A stretch of DNA of 64,000 nucleotides from Callorhinus ursinus (taxonomy: Eukaryota; Chordata; Mammalia; Carnivora; Otariidae). The DNA is taken from contig NW_020312827.1 of assembly GCF_003265705.1 (NCBI RefSeq), forward strand, positions 16,685,948-16,749,947, written 5' to 3'. Position 1 is the first letter of the stretch, and the number at the start of each line of letters is the position of its first letter. Below, piece after piece: positions 45,996 through 56,938 of the stretch. The translations under genes were made by a program, and so were the position numbers. Below the pieces are notes generated by a model, which saw only the letters and a program-made list of their open reading frames with translations, was not told where the DNA came from and did no database searches.

Positions 45996-46939
45996 CCAGC
46001 AGATGTTCCCTGTGCTAAAATTCGGATTAAGGCAGAAGACTTAATACCATCCTGACAACCCCCCATGCAAAACCAGGCACAACCTGGAAAGAAGTGAAAC
46101 AAATCCTATCTCTTCACTTCCACTGATCAGGCAATTGCTATAGATTGTAATTAGCATAACAACGAGGGTGGTAAAAATAAAGAGGTAGCTGATAGATGGT
46201 TGTTACCCAGCCAACTTGAAGAAAAGGCACCCTCTGGATTCAGCCCTCACCATACTCAAGCCCAGATGCAGAGCTGGGGAATTTGATACATATAAAAATG
46301 ATTCCTGCATTGGTGTTTTTCTCCTGTTAGTGGAACATGGGTGGAAACATGCTGTTCCGTTTACATGAGAAAGAATATTCTGAAAAGTCCCCTCCTCCTT
46401 TATCCCCCATACCTCCCCACCACTTCAAACCCCGCTAAATTAAAGCCATATTTGTGATCCCAAAAGGAAATTTCTTTTAGTAGCCAATAAATAGTAATAG
46501 ATTTTGATTCTTGTACGTGTGCCGTGTGCCCTGCTGAGAGGTTCACTTCATTTGGCATTGCTGGGAGACTGGTAATGAATTTCCCTGACAGGTACATCCC
46601 TGGTCAGATCAGATCAGGGAAATGAGCTCTTTGGGGCACAGGCTTGTAGGAATTATAGCGGTAGGTGTTCACTGACCCCAAGTTGAAAGAATGTTTCATT
46701 CTAATACTCTGAAATGGAAACTGATAGTCTCCGTTGTTTTCATTGCTTAAACTGCACATTATTATGAGGGACTTTATTTTAAACTACTTTGAGTGGTTGC
46801 ATAGCTTTCCATGAAAAAGAAATTAAAACAAATGATACATATTTTGCTAGCAGCACATTGGTTACCTAAAAATAATTTCTTTATGGACTTACAAAAGAGG
46901 AAACAAAATCCTGAATTTAAGATGAACTAACAGTAATGT
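45996..46939. other. Unassigned sequence
   Basis: About 940 bases without a recognised repeat, adjoining the microsatellite. A 65-codon minus frame (46400-46597) has no domain. Confidence 0.42.
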
Positions 46940-46940
46940 T

Positions 46941-46986
46941 TCTCTCTCTCTCTCTCTCAGAAATACACACACACACACACACACAC
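46941..46986. repeat. (TC)n and (CA)n compound microsatellite
   Basis: TC units to about 46958, a short AGAAAT spacer, then CA units to 46986. Confidence 0.95.
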
Positions 46987-48065
46987 TTTCTACTGCCCGT
47001 CTCTGTAATTGAATAAAAGTAATAAATTCTCTCACTTGTCTCTCTGGCCCATCACCTCTGGAAAGACTGTGAAAACTTAGTTTGGACTGAATTTGAGTTA
47101 ACTGTCAGAGATTTCTGCCTGAAGTTGAGTTCTCTTTGAATTTTAGTTTCCCTTGGAACATAGTACTTGCAACCAAAGTAGTCTCCAGAATCAGAGTCCA
47201 AGGACTGGCCAGCCTATGTCTGACCTTTTCAACAGATGTTTGTAAATGGAATAGATTGCTTTTCCCAACCCAAACTGCGTAATCTTTGGTTTGGGTTGTT
47301 TTCTATGCAAATACTTAGACAGGCTGTGGTTTGTGCCGCTTGGCGTTGGTAATAAGATATACACAGAGCCCAGGTCACTGACTAAACCCAGCTGATTCAG
47401 GAATGATCAGTTTTAATCTTGGGATGAAAGCTTGATACATTAGGGAAATTAGTTGATCTGGTCAGCAAGATTTTTTCTTTTCTTGCTCAAGACCAAGTTA
47501 TGATCTGGACAACAACTTGGCATGGTGAGTAGAAGAAATACAGAGAAATAACTCAAATCTGATTTAGCCAAAATGCCAACTGGCCAGCACAGCTACAGAT
47601 ATGTCTCAATGAGAGAAAACCAGTGATGTGACAAGGTGAGCCCATATATGGTTATTTAATGGGATGATCTACCACTAAGTAGAAAGAGGGCATGGGGATA
47701 TTCCCTCCTTAAGGCACCACTTACCCCAGCTGTTGCATACAAATGAGAAACTTAGGGAAACAGGATCTCATAGTAATGTGGAGACCGATGGTCAGGGGCT
47801 GAGTATACTCTGTTTATTTTAAGAAACATACCAGGTTCCTGACGGGTACATTAGCTGATCTCCCACAAGGGAAAAATGAGAACTCAATCTATGAGGGAGC
47901 ACATAGAACTGGTGACTTGCAGATAGCCTCTTGAGAAGATGACTTGCAGCTGTGACTCCTCAGATGCCAGGGAAAACCATATTCAAGGGTGTTCCTCTTG
48001 AGAGGTGAAGAAACCCAGTGGCCATTTTGTCTCACAGATACCTGGGTCCTCTTAATGGTGCAGAG
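46987..48065. other. Repeat-free block with motif cluster
   Basis: About 1.1 kb with no recognised element, balanced composition and no frame of note. It contains the hairpin and factor-motif cluster listed at 47266-47332. A candidate conserved non-coding stretch, by absence of repeats only. Confidence 0.4.
47266..47332. promoter_or_regulatory. Inverted repeat with octamer and RUNX-like motifs
   Basis: CAACCCAAAC (47266-47275) and its exact complement GTTTGGGTTG (47289-47298) enclose a 13-base loop. Seven bases on lies a perfect octamer ATGCAAAT (47305-47312, POU type), and at 47325-47332 TGTGGTTT (RUNX type). Motifs this short occur by chance; their closeness in repeat-free DNA is the only support for a regulatory role. 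Confidence 0.25.
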
Positions 48066-48069
48066 GGTT

Positions 48070-48290
48070 TAGTGCAATGAAAGGAGCAGAGATTGTATAG
48101 ATCAATATTTGACTTCTTTTCTGCAAATTTCAGCTGTGTGGCCTTGGGCAAATCATTTAAGTTGCCTGTGCCTACCTTGCAAGTCATACCATTGGTTTTA
48201 TAGTAAGGCTTAGTGAAAATGTGTGTAATGCACCTAACATTATGCCTGGTACTTGGTAGTGCTTTATAAATGGTAATCTTTATGATCACT
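48070..48290 (+). mobile_element. MIR SINE (first of a tandem pair)
   Basis: Sense MIR core in order: CAGCTGTGTGGCCTTGGGCA, then AATCATTTAAGTTGCCTGTG, then GTAAGGCTTAGTGAAAATGT, then TGCCTGGTACTTGGTAGTGC and TTTATAAATGGTAATC at the 3' end. Well preserved in its centre. Confidence 0.88.
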
Positions 48291-48309
48291 CAAGTTTTAT
48301 GTGACAATA

Positions 48310-48535
48310 TCATCTAGTGAATGAGACAGAACCAGGTTGGAATACCAGATTTACCTCTTTGTAGCTATATGAATTAGAACAAATTTCTTTCCCTCACTGA
48401 ACTTTACTTTCTTTACCTTTATAGTAGGAGAAACAATAATTACATCATAGGGATCATTTGATCATTAAATCAATGATATAATGAAGTGCCTAGGAGAGTC
48501 TCTAGCACTTAATAGTGTCCACTTATTATGTCATT
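48310..48535 (+). mobile_element. MIR SINE (second of a tandem pair)
   Basis: Sense MIR again only 20 bases on: ACCAGGTTGGAATACCAGAT, then TAGCTATATGAATTAGAACA, then TTACCTTTATAGTAGGAGAA, then GCCTAGGAGAGTCTCTAGCA. More diverged than its neighbour, so an independent insertion is more likely than a duplication. Confidence 0.8.
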
Positions 48536-50367
48536 ACTCTCCCTCAAATTTATTTAATTTTCCCGGATTAGGGCAGAGATGAAGAAGGAGACCTGTCAAG
48601 GGTCTTTGCTCACTCTCCAGGGACTGCACACCCAGGCCTGAGCTCTGCACGAAGATAGAACTACAGCAGAAGAAAAAGTGGCAATACATTCAGGGCCATT
48701 TGTCACAATTTGGGATGACAGAGCACATCCAAAGAGAAGCAGCACTCAGGGAAATCAGAATTAGATACACATAGTCACCAAAAAGCTTCCCAACACAAGA
48801 AGCTTCTTGTAACTGCTAAAAGATCCAAGGGGTTGGGAGGGCAAGGGGTACTTGCTTTGCTGTTGATGGACAGACTTTAGGGACTTCCGTTGTGATGATA
48901 GGCAGTTACAGGCTCAATACTCCAGGCACACATCTTCTCTTTCTTTATAGCTCTTCAGCCATGTTTTCAATGATTTACCCTTCTAATTTTATTTCATTTT
49001 GGTATTTCTTCATATTTCCTCCTTTAGAGCACTCCAGGTGTTGTTACATACTTCACTTTAAAGGTATAAAGCATGCCAGGAGCCACAGAGAATAAAAGGA
49101 CTTATATTTATGCTCCGGTACTGAAACTTTTTCCCCCGAAAACTCACACCCAAGAACTTGCCTATAGGCCAATTAGCATTTTGGCCACATTTTCAGGATT
49201 TGGCTACAATAGCCACTGTGCAAACTCACACCACATGTGGTACTAATTGGCGCTGTTGGCAGTTTAAGAAGAAAGGCTGGGGATTTCTCGGGGCACAAAA
49301 GCCTAACAATGCCCTCACACAATAGCTCTCAATAGGAGTTAGAAATTAGGACCTCGAGGGAAAGGATGGGTCTGTGCAGCAAGGTCAATGAGCTGAATCT
49401 CTCAACACTTTGAAAAAGCAACCAAAAAAAAAAAAAAAAACAAGAAAAAGAAGGCAGGAAAAAAAGAAAAAAAAGATTTAAACTGTACCAAACTTCCAAC
49501 ATAGACCGAGGCCAGGTTCGTGGTTCACGGGACATATTCAGTCAGGAAGCATGAATGTGCAGATGTGGAGGAAGGAAGTAGGGACAAATGGGTGTCTTGG
49601 ACTATGGAGACTCCGTCATGGCTTGAAACCATTGAAATTTCTCCCCGGCATCAGTTTCTTTATCTGCAAAGTTGTCATAGGCTTCCATAGCATTTACCTC
49701 CTACAAGCTGAAGGGAACAGGGCAGAGTTGGGGGGGGGAGTGCAGATTTGTAGTTTGTTAAAGTGCTTTGATGTTGCAAACTTCAAACCCAAACAGAGGG
49801 ATCAATCTCTCATAATGTCTTAGCTGTGGGTCTCTGGAGGTAGGAGGGAGGTGGCAGTGGTCTTGGGGATAATTATTCCCCTAGTCCAGCTCTAGGAGGT
49901 TTTGAGAAACAGAAAGGAGCCTTGGGGAATTGGAGTTAATTGAAAGGATACACTGGGGAGAATGGAAACATAGAGCTGCCTGAGTAGCTACATCTACAGG
50001 TTCATGGAACTGGACAGTCTTGTTTTGTTTTGTTTTTTAAGATACAACAGAAGCTTTGGTTTCCCAGTAGCAATTATAATCATTTTAGCATTCAGCTTCT
50101 CTCTCTTTTCTTTCACCTTGCCTATGTGTGCTTTCTTCATATCAGAACACAATTAAGCCAAAGAAAGCTCCTTGAACTGACCCTGTCAAGTTCTTTACAG
50201 AGGATTCAGCTCTCTTTTCCCTAAGAAACGGAAATGCAATTTCAAGGACCTGAAATTAAAAGTGCACTTACTGAATTTCCCTCCCTTTCACCTGCCCCCC
50301 TTTTCTCTCCCTCCCTGCAAGGCCCACCCCTTAAAATGTGTTATGCCCAAGGTAAGAGGACTACCAG
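48536..50367. other. Unassigned sequence with A-rich patch
   Basis: About 1.8 kb. A17 followed by purine-rich DNA (49424-49479) may be the tail of an unrecognised retroposon. The 90-codon + frame at 49551-49823 has no known domain. Nothing else named. Confidence 0.42.
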
Positions 50368-50381
50368 AGATCCTGGACCTT

Positions 50382-50584
50382 TTTTTTAAATTTTTTTTAA
50401 AGATTTTATTTATTTATTTGACAGAGAGATAGCGAGTGCAGGAGCACAAGTAGGGGGAGTGGGAGAGGGAGAAGCAGGCTTCCTGCTGAGCAGGGAGCCC
50501 GATGTGGGACTCGATCCCAGGACCCTGGGATCATGACCTGAGCCGAAGGCAGATGCTTAACGACTGAGCCCCCCAGGGGCTCCA
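50382..50584 (-). mobile_element. CAN (SINEC) SINE
   Basis: Reverse full-length copy: AGATTTTATTTATTTATTTG, AGCACAAGTAGGGGGAGTGG, GATCCCAGGACCCTGGGATC, and head complement TGAGCCCCCCAGGGGCTCC. The TSD AGATCCTGGACCTT is perfect over 14 bases (50368-50381 and 50585-50598). The 99-codon minus frame here runs through the SINE and is not a gene. Confidence 0.97.
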
Positions 50585-50598
50585 AGATCCTGGACCTT

Positions 50599-51040
50599 AC
50601 AACTTCCCTTCCCACCCCGGGTTCTGTACTCCGCATGAAAGGCGTCCTGCGCATGTGCATGAACACCCTTCTGCTAAAGCCTAAGCTCAGTCTGGGCTCA
50701 TGCACCTGCTCCTCCCAGATTCTGACAATGGCCTTTCCTCAGGGCCTTCAGGAGGCCATCTAGGGAAGAAAACTGCAGGACTAAAGGCAGGTTCAGGGGC
50801 ATCGGGTCAGAGAATTCCAAGGCCCCAAGCAATCTAATAAGACCTAAAAGAGGCCCCTGGTAGCCATGCACTTTTTGTTCTATGGGACAAAACTAAAAAG
50901 GACCAGAGTACAGGGATGACTAAAGGGCAGGACCCACAGATGGGCCTTCCTTGTCTGGATCTGAGGCCACCTCTTTTTTATTCCCTGCTCCCTTCCGGAT
51001 TACTGTTACTGCAACTACCACTAGTACTGTTAGTACATGA
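50599..51040. other. GC-richer unassigned sequence with NRF1-like motif
   Basis: More GC-rich than most of the window. Contains TGCGCATGTGCA at 50648-50659, one base from the NRF1 palindrome. No exon or repeat recognised. Confidence 0.4.
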
Positions 51041-51044
51041 GGAA

Positions 51045-51490
51045 TGAAGGAGGAATAACATTTGATACAAAGTATCTCCTCGAAAAAAAAAATGAGGCTG
51101 TTTCTCTCCACACAGTTCTGGAGGCTGAAAAGTCCAAGATCAGGATGCCAGCCGATTCAGGTCTGGTGAGACTCTGCATCCCGCCTTGTGGACGGATTCA
51201 GGTCTGGTGAGACTCTGCATCCCGCCTTGTGGACGGATTCAGGTCTGGTGAGACTCTGCATCCTGCCTTGTGGACGGATTCTTTCTTGCTGTATCCCCAC
51301 GTGGCAGGGAGAGAGAAAGAGAAAGAAACCCTTTCTTGTCCCTTCTTATAAGGCATCAAGCCATCAGTGAGAGTTCCACCTGCATGATCAAATCACCTTC
51401 TAAAGGCCCCACCTCCAAATACCATTTTTTATGTCCAGATTAGGTTTCATCATTTGAGTTTAGGGGGAGGAAACAAATTTTCAATCAGTA
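51045..51490 (-). mobile_element. MaLR (MST/MLT1A-like) LTR with internal tandem repeat
   Basis: On the + strand: CACAGTTCTGGAGGCTGAAA, AGTCCAAGATCAGGATGCCA, then three copies of a 41-bp unit, then CTTGCTGTATCCCCACGTGG, CCACCTGCATGATCAAATCA, AAAGGCCCCACCTCCAAATA and GATTAGGTTTCATCATTTGA. This is the reverse of a MaLR LTR in full order. Only the 41-bp amplification departs from the family layout. Confidence 0.85.
51154..51276. repeat. 3 x 41 bp tandem repeat
   Basis: Three adjacent units beginning GATTCAGGTCTGGTGAGACT, at 51154, 51195 and 51236. Units 1 and 2 are identical; unit 3 differs by one C-to-T change. A fourth start (GATTC, 51277) leads into normal LTR sequence. The unit corresponds to one segment of the LTR, so the amplification arose inside it, and the near-identity says recently. 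Confidence 0.97.
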
Positions 51491-51595
51491 CAGGCCAAGC
51501 CTATTCAGCAGGCCCAGGAAATGGACAGGAGGCAGTGATCTTTAGTACTGAATGCAGCAAGTTATCAGTAGCAGAAAATGTCAGGAAAGAAATTT

Positions 51596-51791
51596 TTTTT
51601 TTAAAGATTTTATTTATTTATTTATTTGAGAGAGAGAGAATGAGACAGAGAGCACAAGAGGGAAGAGGGTCAGAGGGAGAAGCAGACTTCCTGCTGAGCA
51701 GGGAGCCCGATGTGGGACTCGATCCCGGGACTCCAGGATCATGACCTGAGCCAAAGGCAGTCGCTCAACCAACTGAGCCACCCAGGCACCC
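51596..51791 (-). mobile_element. CAN (SINEC) SINE
   Basis: Reverse full-length copy: TAAAGATTTTATTTATTTAT, GAGACAGAGAGCACAAGAGG, GATCCCGGGACTCCAGGATC, head complement TGAGCCACCCAGGCACCC. The TSD AGGAAAGAAATTT is perfect (51583-51595 and 51792-51804). The 96-codon and 60-codon + frames crossing it are antisense SINE. Confidence 0.97.
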
Positions 51792-51804
51792 AGGAAAGAA
51801 ATTT

Positions 51805-52438
51805 CAATATTGCCCTTCTATTTGAGATCCATGGAGGAAACATTGTTTCCTTTGTAGATTCACAAAGATTTATGAGACATTTCAAACTCTAGAAACTGAT
51901 GAAAGTAAAGCACTTACTTGTTCCTCTGACCTTTTGTAATTGTACATTGCTCTAGGGAACAGTGTTCTCCTTTCTCTTGTCCTTAAAACCATCAAGATTG
52001 TGAAGGAGTTGTCTGTTACTGAAACATAAGGCATCCCCTCAGCTACTATTATACTGAAAGTTGACCACTCCACTTATAGGTTAGGCTGACTATGTGAGCT
52101 AGTTCAGAGACACCCTAGGCAAGAGTTTACTGGGTTTGGGGGTGAGGTAGTAGGAATTCTGGGAAACCTATGGCTTTCTTAAAGAAAGGCCATATGTGGC
52201 TGACACAGATTTTTAAGGCTTCTTCCTGACGCTTCTTCCATTTTCCTACTTGGAACTGAAACATGACCATAAAATGAAAAGCATAAGGACAAAACTTACC
52301 CTATTACAAATGAAGAAGAGAACCAAACAAAGAAAAAATATGGGAACACTGATAGCATTATTAAACTATATCTTGTACCCCAGTAACCACTTACCCCTAA
52401 ATTTCTTGTTATGTGAACAAGAAACTTATTTGTTTGAC
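51805..52438. other. Unassigned sequence
   Basis: About 630 bases, nothing recognised. Confidence 0.45.
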
Positions 52439-52454
52439 TCACTTTGAGTTTCTT

Positions 52455-52650
52455 TTTTTTTTTTATTGTTATGTTAATCACCATATATTACATCATTAGT
52501 TTTTGATGCAGTGTTCCATGATTCATTGTTTGTTCATAACACCCAGTGCACCATGCAAAACGTGCCCTCCTCAATACCCATCACCAGGCTAACCCATCCC
52601 CCACCCCCCTACCCTCTAGAACCCTCAGTTTTTCAGAGTCCATCATCTCT
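52455..52650 (-). mobile_element. Young carnivore L1 3' end, 5'-truncated
   Basis: A 196-base copy: poly(T), GTTAATCACCATATATTACA, TAGTTTTTGATGCAGTGTTC, ACACCCAGTGCACCATGCAA, ending at CAGAGTCCATCATCTCT. The TSD TCACTTTGAGTTTCTT is perfect over 16 bases (52439-52454 and 52651-52666), so both ends are exact. About 10 bases of the L1 are deleted near 52630 (CAGTTTTTCAGAG where CAGTTTGTTTCTCAGAG is usual). Confidence 0.97.
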
Positions 52651-52874
52651 TCACTTTGAGTTTCTTATTATTTGCTTTTGATTTCATCCACAACTGTACA
52701 AGTCCCACGTTCAATCCAACCACGGCAGTCAAGGTGGATCCCTCACTGCCCCCAGCCACAGCTTGCTCTTCCCTGTGTCCTTGCTCCAGTAATGAGAGGG
52801 CTGCCCCTTCTTTTCTGACTTACAGAAGTTCATATGAGCCCATGCTTATATGGGCTTATCTCCCCACAGGAAAT

Positions 52875-53085
52875 AAGAAGTGGTTAATTGCCAGGCTTTG
52901 GAGTCAAAATTCATGGATTCAAATCCATAAACTGCTACCTGTGTAACTATGAGCAATTCACTTAAATTATATGGATGTTAGTACACTTACCCAAAAATGG
53001 GGAAGTCACTTAAATTTTACAAGATTCCTGTGCATTTTGAACAAGATTATTTAAAGAACCTATCAAAGGCCATGATTTCAAATGT
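52875..53085 (+). mobile_element. MIR SINE
   Basis: Sense MIR: AGTGGTTAATTGCCAGGCTT and TGGAGTCAAAATTCATGGAT in the head, then CTACCTGTGTAACTATGAGC, AATTCACTTAAATTATATGG and ACTTACCCAAAAATGGGG. Clear order, moderate divergence. Confidence 0.8.
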
Positions 53086-53340
53086 AGAAGAAATATTCCT
53101 ATAAGTTTAAAGTTTATAATTAAGATTTTGCCACAGTCTATTCATTTTTCGCATTGCTGATAAACCTGGTAGTTTTCCTATGGGGTTAGTGCAATGTCAC
53201 CAGATGCTAGATACTTATATCTAATTTGGTATTTCAAATGGGTGCTTTGCCTTTACCAAAATACCCTACTTGCCTATGACCCAGAAACTTTTAAAAAATT
53301 TTTCTACTTGTAATGTTACATGGAATTTGCAATTCTAAAC
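53086..53340. other. Unassigned sequence
   Basis: About 250 bases between two MIRs, nothing recognised. Confidence 0.45.
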
Positions 53341-53344
53341 CCAT

Positions 53345-53575
53345 AGGGCAATAATACTTCGGGCAGTGTCCTAAGTGATTTATATGCATCGTTCCATTAA
53401 TCCTCACGGGAGGTATGATTATTATCCTGCTGTTGCAGCATGCAGCTCTGGGGTCCTCATCTCTTGCTTGAGGTCACAGAGTTAAGAAGTAAGGGCAAGG
53501 CTGGTGTTCACACTCAGCCTGTGTGACTGTGGAGCCCACAATGCCCTGCTCTTTCATCAGTAATAATAACTCATG
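53345..53575 (-). mobile_element. MIR SINE
   Basis: Antisense MIR: GGGCAGTGTCCTAAGTGATT, then ATTAATCCTCACGGGAGGTA, then TTGCTTGAGGTCACAGAGTT, then GGTGTTCACACTCAGCCTGT, then GAGCCCACAATGCCCTG in the head. Confidence 0.85.
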
Positions 53576-53734
53576 CATGGTCAGCCAAACACCAAAGAGC
53601 TACAAACCAATACAAGTTGACTGAACATGATTAACTGCCAGTAAGTGAGCTATCCTTCTTTCTCATTTCCAGTCAGCATAAAAAGTAGATTAAAGCACTG
53701 TGTCTTAGAAGATCATTCTACTTCCTTCATTTAG

Positions 53735-53865
53735 TTCCTATTAGAGTGCACTATTTTCCTCCATTGGTCTGAGTATCAGGCACATGATATTTATCTCTGA
53801 ATGCCCAGGACATAGCACCATTTCTGGAACACAATATATCTCAAACAATTGCTAACTAAAATAGT
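53735..53865 (+). mobile_element. L2 LINE 3' end (weak)
   Basis: ATTTATCTCTGAATGCCCAG and ACATAGCACCATTTCTGGAA, ending AATATATCTCAAACAATTGC, resemble the L2 terminus ('tatccccagcacctagcacagtgcctgg'). Confidence 0.5.
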
Positions 53866-56397
53866 ACTTGAGATAGAAGTTTCGTTAAAAAAAAATAGAA
53901 CAAAGACAAGAATATATCAGTTTATCTCCTGAAACAAAGTTGATATTTCAAATATGTAACCTAAACAGAAAGGTATGAAATTTACATTTTGATATTACTA
54001 ATTTAACATAAATTCAACTTTATGTTTTCTAAGTTATATATTTGATTTGAATTTTTTTATTTGTTGTTTTTAAGTTGTGATGACAATTCTTTCACTTCCC
54101 TGTTTAATAAACTATAGGATGCCAAACCATCCATTAAGTCAGAAAAAAGCCATTGCGCTTTACTTGAAACAAAAAAATAAATAAAATTTCCTTTTCTTTT
54201 CTTTGTAGAAATGTCATCTTAAGACAATGTTACAACAAAACCAATGTTAAAAATCAATATGTAATATGTAAATGCAAGTGTAGCTTTATACAAGGGAGAA
54301 TTATATTAAGATCGAAACACAATCATTAATTAAAAGGAAGATTTTTTTTTTCAAATTAGAATCTCCCTAGAGTTTGTGCCAAATCTTAGCAATTCCAGCT
54401 GAAGAACCCAAAGTTGGAAGACCCATGGGCAACCTCTTCCTACACTTGACAAGGCTCTGCTCTGATAATTCTACAGACCTCCTGCAGGCAGCTGGACCTG
54501 CTATGAACAGGAAACAGTGGGGAACTGGTGCTTTTTCTCTGCTACGAATTCAAGCCAAAAAAATAAATGAATCTGGATGCATAGGAATGCTTTCCTTTTC
54601 AACTGCCCAAGGTGACCTGCAGCAGAAACAAAAACAAAAATGTTTCTCTACTCCTAAAGCAGATCGTGTCTTCTTGGAATGACATATATGGAAGCACTTA
54701 AAAATTCAAGTATTTATTGTATGAAAAAGTATTACTCGTGATAGTGAGACAGTGGTGTGTATTTGTAATGAGAAGAGCCTGAAAGTGTAATACATTTAGA
54801 GATTAATTTAAAAACACCAAATCCAGGAAATTTCACCCATGCCTCTTGCCCCCATCAGATTCTTTAAAGCAATTGCCCTGTAATCCCAGGGCATGCCTAG
54901 ATTGGTCAATCTAGGATTGGTAATCCTCGCAAAGTGCAATTTTCCAGCAAGGTGACTGATCATTTACTCCATTCATCAAATAAAAGTATAAACACGCAAC
55001 CTAAAAATTCATTTAAGTGGTTAAGAATTTTCAGTGTTAAAAATATATATATACAACCTCCAGCGTTCAATACAATTAAAGAAAAAAAAAGGTTTCCTGT
55101 GTGCCAGAAAGATTCAGACATCAAATATTCATAATAAATTGAATTTTAAAATTGGTTGAGAACTATTATCCCCAAACAAAAACCCTCTTGTCCATTTTTA
55201 TTTTTTTTTGAATTACCATAGTCTCTACCTCTCTACAAAGGAGATTTATTTTATCACATTCACTTAAATTATAATTACTTATGAAACAGCATTGTCTAAC
55301 TCATTTCATTGAAAAAAACATGTTAAGGCACAGATTTTGTGTTACTTTTGGTGAATTATTCTCAGTGACCAGTAATGTTGTATTACAAAAAAATCCTTAG
55401 AGTTAACTTCCTCCATAAATCAATACACATGTAAACACTTAGTTGTATTTCTGAATATCAAAGACTCTATCCTGCCAGATCAGAATTTTCCAAACTAAAG
55501 CCAACAAGATTTTCCTGGGGTTCTAGAAAATGGTGTAGAAAGATCCTGAGCTTATCTCCTCTCATGAACACAGTGAGAATTTCTTTATTCTGCCAAATTA
55601 AGCCCCTAGCTCTTTATTTTTTATTCTACTATAATATGCCACTGCCAACAAGACTGGGCATTTAAGAATGAATGAAACCGAGGTCCAGTGGAAAAGAGAG
55701 AAAGAAAGAAGCAGATTTATTTATGCAAAGCAAAATAGAAATGTAATTTTAAGTATCTGAAAGTCTGTAGGTTTTGTTATAATTCACTCCAAGTCCATGT
55801 TAAACTCTGGTTTAGGGGAATAAATAGAAAACATTTTATCAAACACACATAGGCACAGGCTTAGAAAGTTTGTAATTCATTTTATCATATTACATATTGT
55901 CATCACTAACAAACAAATCTGGATTCTTATCATTAACCACAGATTCAGGTGTTACATCCACATAGTTCCAAAACATCCAAATAAAAGCAAATTCAAATCA
56001 GTCAGCCATCTAGAATGTTAGTTTAGTCAACACTAAACATCTGTATATTTAAAGCTCTCCAAATCATTGATTTTCTTTTCTGTTTTTATCCAGATGCTGG
56101 TACATTTTATACTCGAGAAACAAGTGAATTACACAGTTTAGTGAGTATACAAAAGAAAAATAATAAAATAGGTTTAGAGGATGAGAACGATAATATAAAA
56201 TTTACATAAATGATATTATGAGTCAAAAAGTAGACACATAAAACACCATCTAGATCTTCAGATTATCAGAAACAGTAAATTCAGAATTTTTTCAGTAATC
56301 TTCATCGAGTTCTCATTTGCCCTGATAGCAGAGAACACGCCTCATGCCCTAAATCTTTGTCTTTGCTCAGCAATCACTTTTAAATTCCCAAACCCTT
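53866..56397. other. Long unassigned AT-rich stretch
   Basis: About 2.5 kb. A 102-codon + frame (54374-54682) lacks a recognised domain. Small A/T runs at 54343-54351, 55081-55090 and 55201-55210. No repeat family named. Confidence 0.4.
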
Positions 56398-56398
56398 G

Positions 56399-56938
56399 TG
56401 TATCAGTTTTCTATGCTGTGTAATAAATTACTACAAACTTATGAGCTTAAAATGGCACACATTTATTATCATGCAGGTTCTGTAGGTCAGGAGTCTGGGC
56501 ACACCTGACTTGGGTTCTCTACCCAGGGTCTCCCAACACTGAAATCAAGATGTTGGCTGAGCTGTGTTGTCATCTGGAGACTTGATAAGGAAAAGATCAG
56601 CTTCCAAGCTCCCTCAGTCTGTTGGCAGATTCAGTTTCAGTGCAGATTTCAAAGCTGCTTCTTCAAAGTCAGAAACAAAGAGAGTCTCTATGTTCAGAGA
56701 AGGACTTGACTGATTAGGTCAGGCCCACCCAGAAAAATCACCCTTTGACTAATTCAAAATCAAGTGATTAAGGACCTTAATCACATCTAAAAACATCCTC
56801 TTCACCTTTGCAATATTCTACTGGTTAGAAGCAAATTCTAAGTTCCCCCCATCCTCAAGGGGAAGGAATTACATACAAGTTCGTACATACCAGAGAAGTA
56901 AGAACTTTGGAGGTCATCCCAAAATACTGCCTATTATA
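56399..56938 (-). mobile_element. MLT1 (MaLR) LTR
   Basis: On the + strand: TGTATCAGTTTTCTATGCTG, AAATTACTACAAACTTATGA, GGCACACATTTATTATCATG, TCTGTAGGTCAGGAGTCTGG, GATTAGGTCAGGCCCACCCA, GGACCTTAATCACATCTAAA and a CCCAAAATACTGCCTATTAT end. This is the reverse of an MLT1 LTR, complete and solo as far as I can see. Confidence 0.85.

Noticed and set aside
51154..51276. CRISPR-like array of regular repeats
   Set aside because: The units are directly adjacent with no spacers, lie in a mammalian LTR and are a simple tandem duplication.
54374..54682. 102-codon + strand frame as a processed pseudogene
   Set aside because: No protein family recognised and no poly(A) tail or TSD around it.
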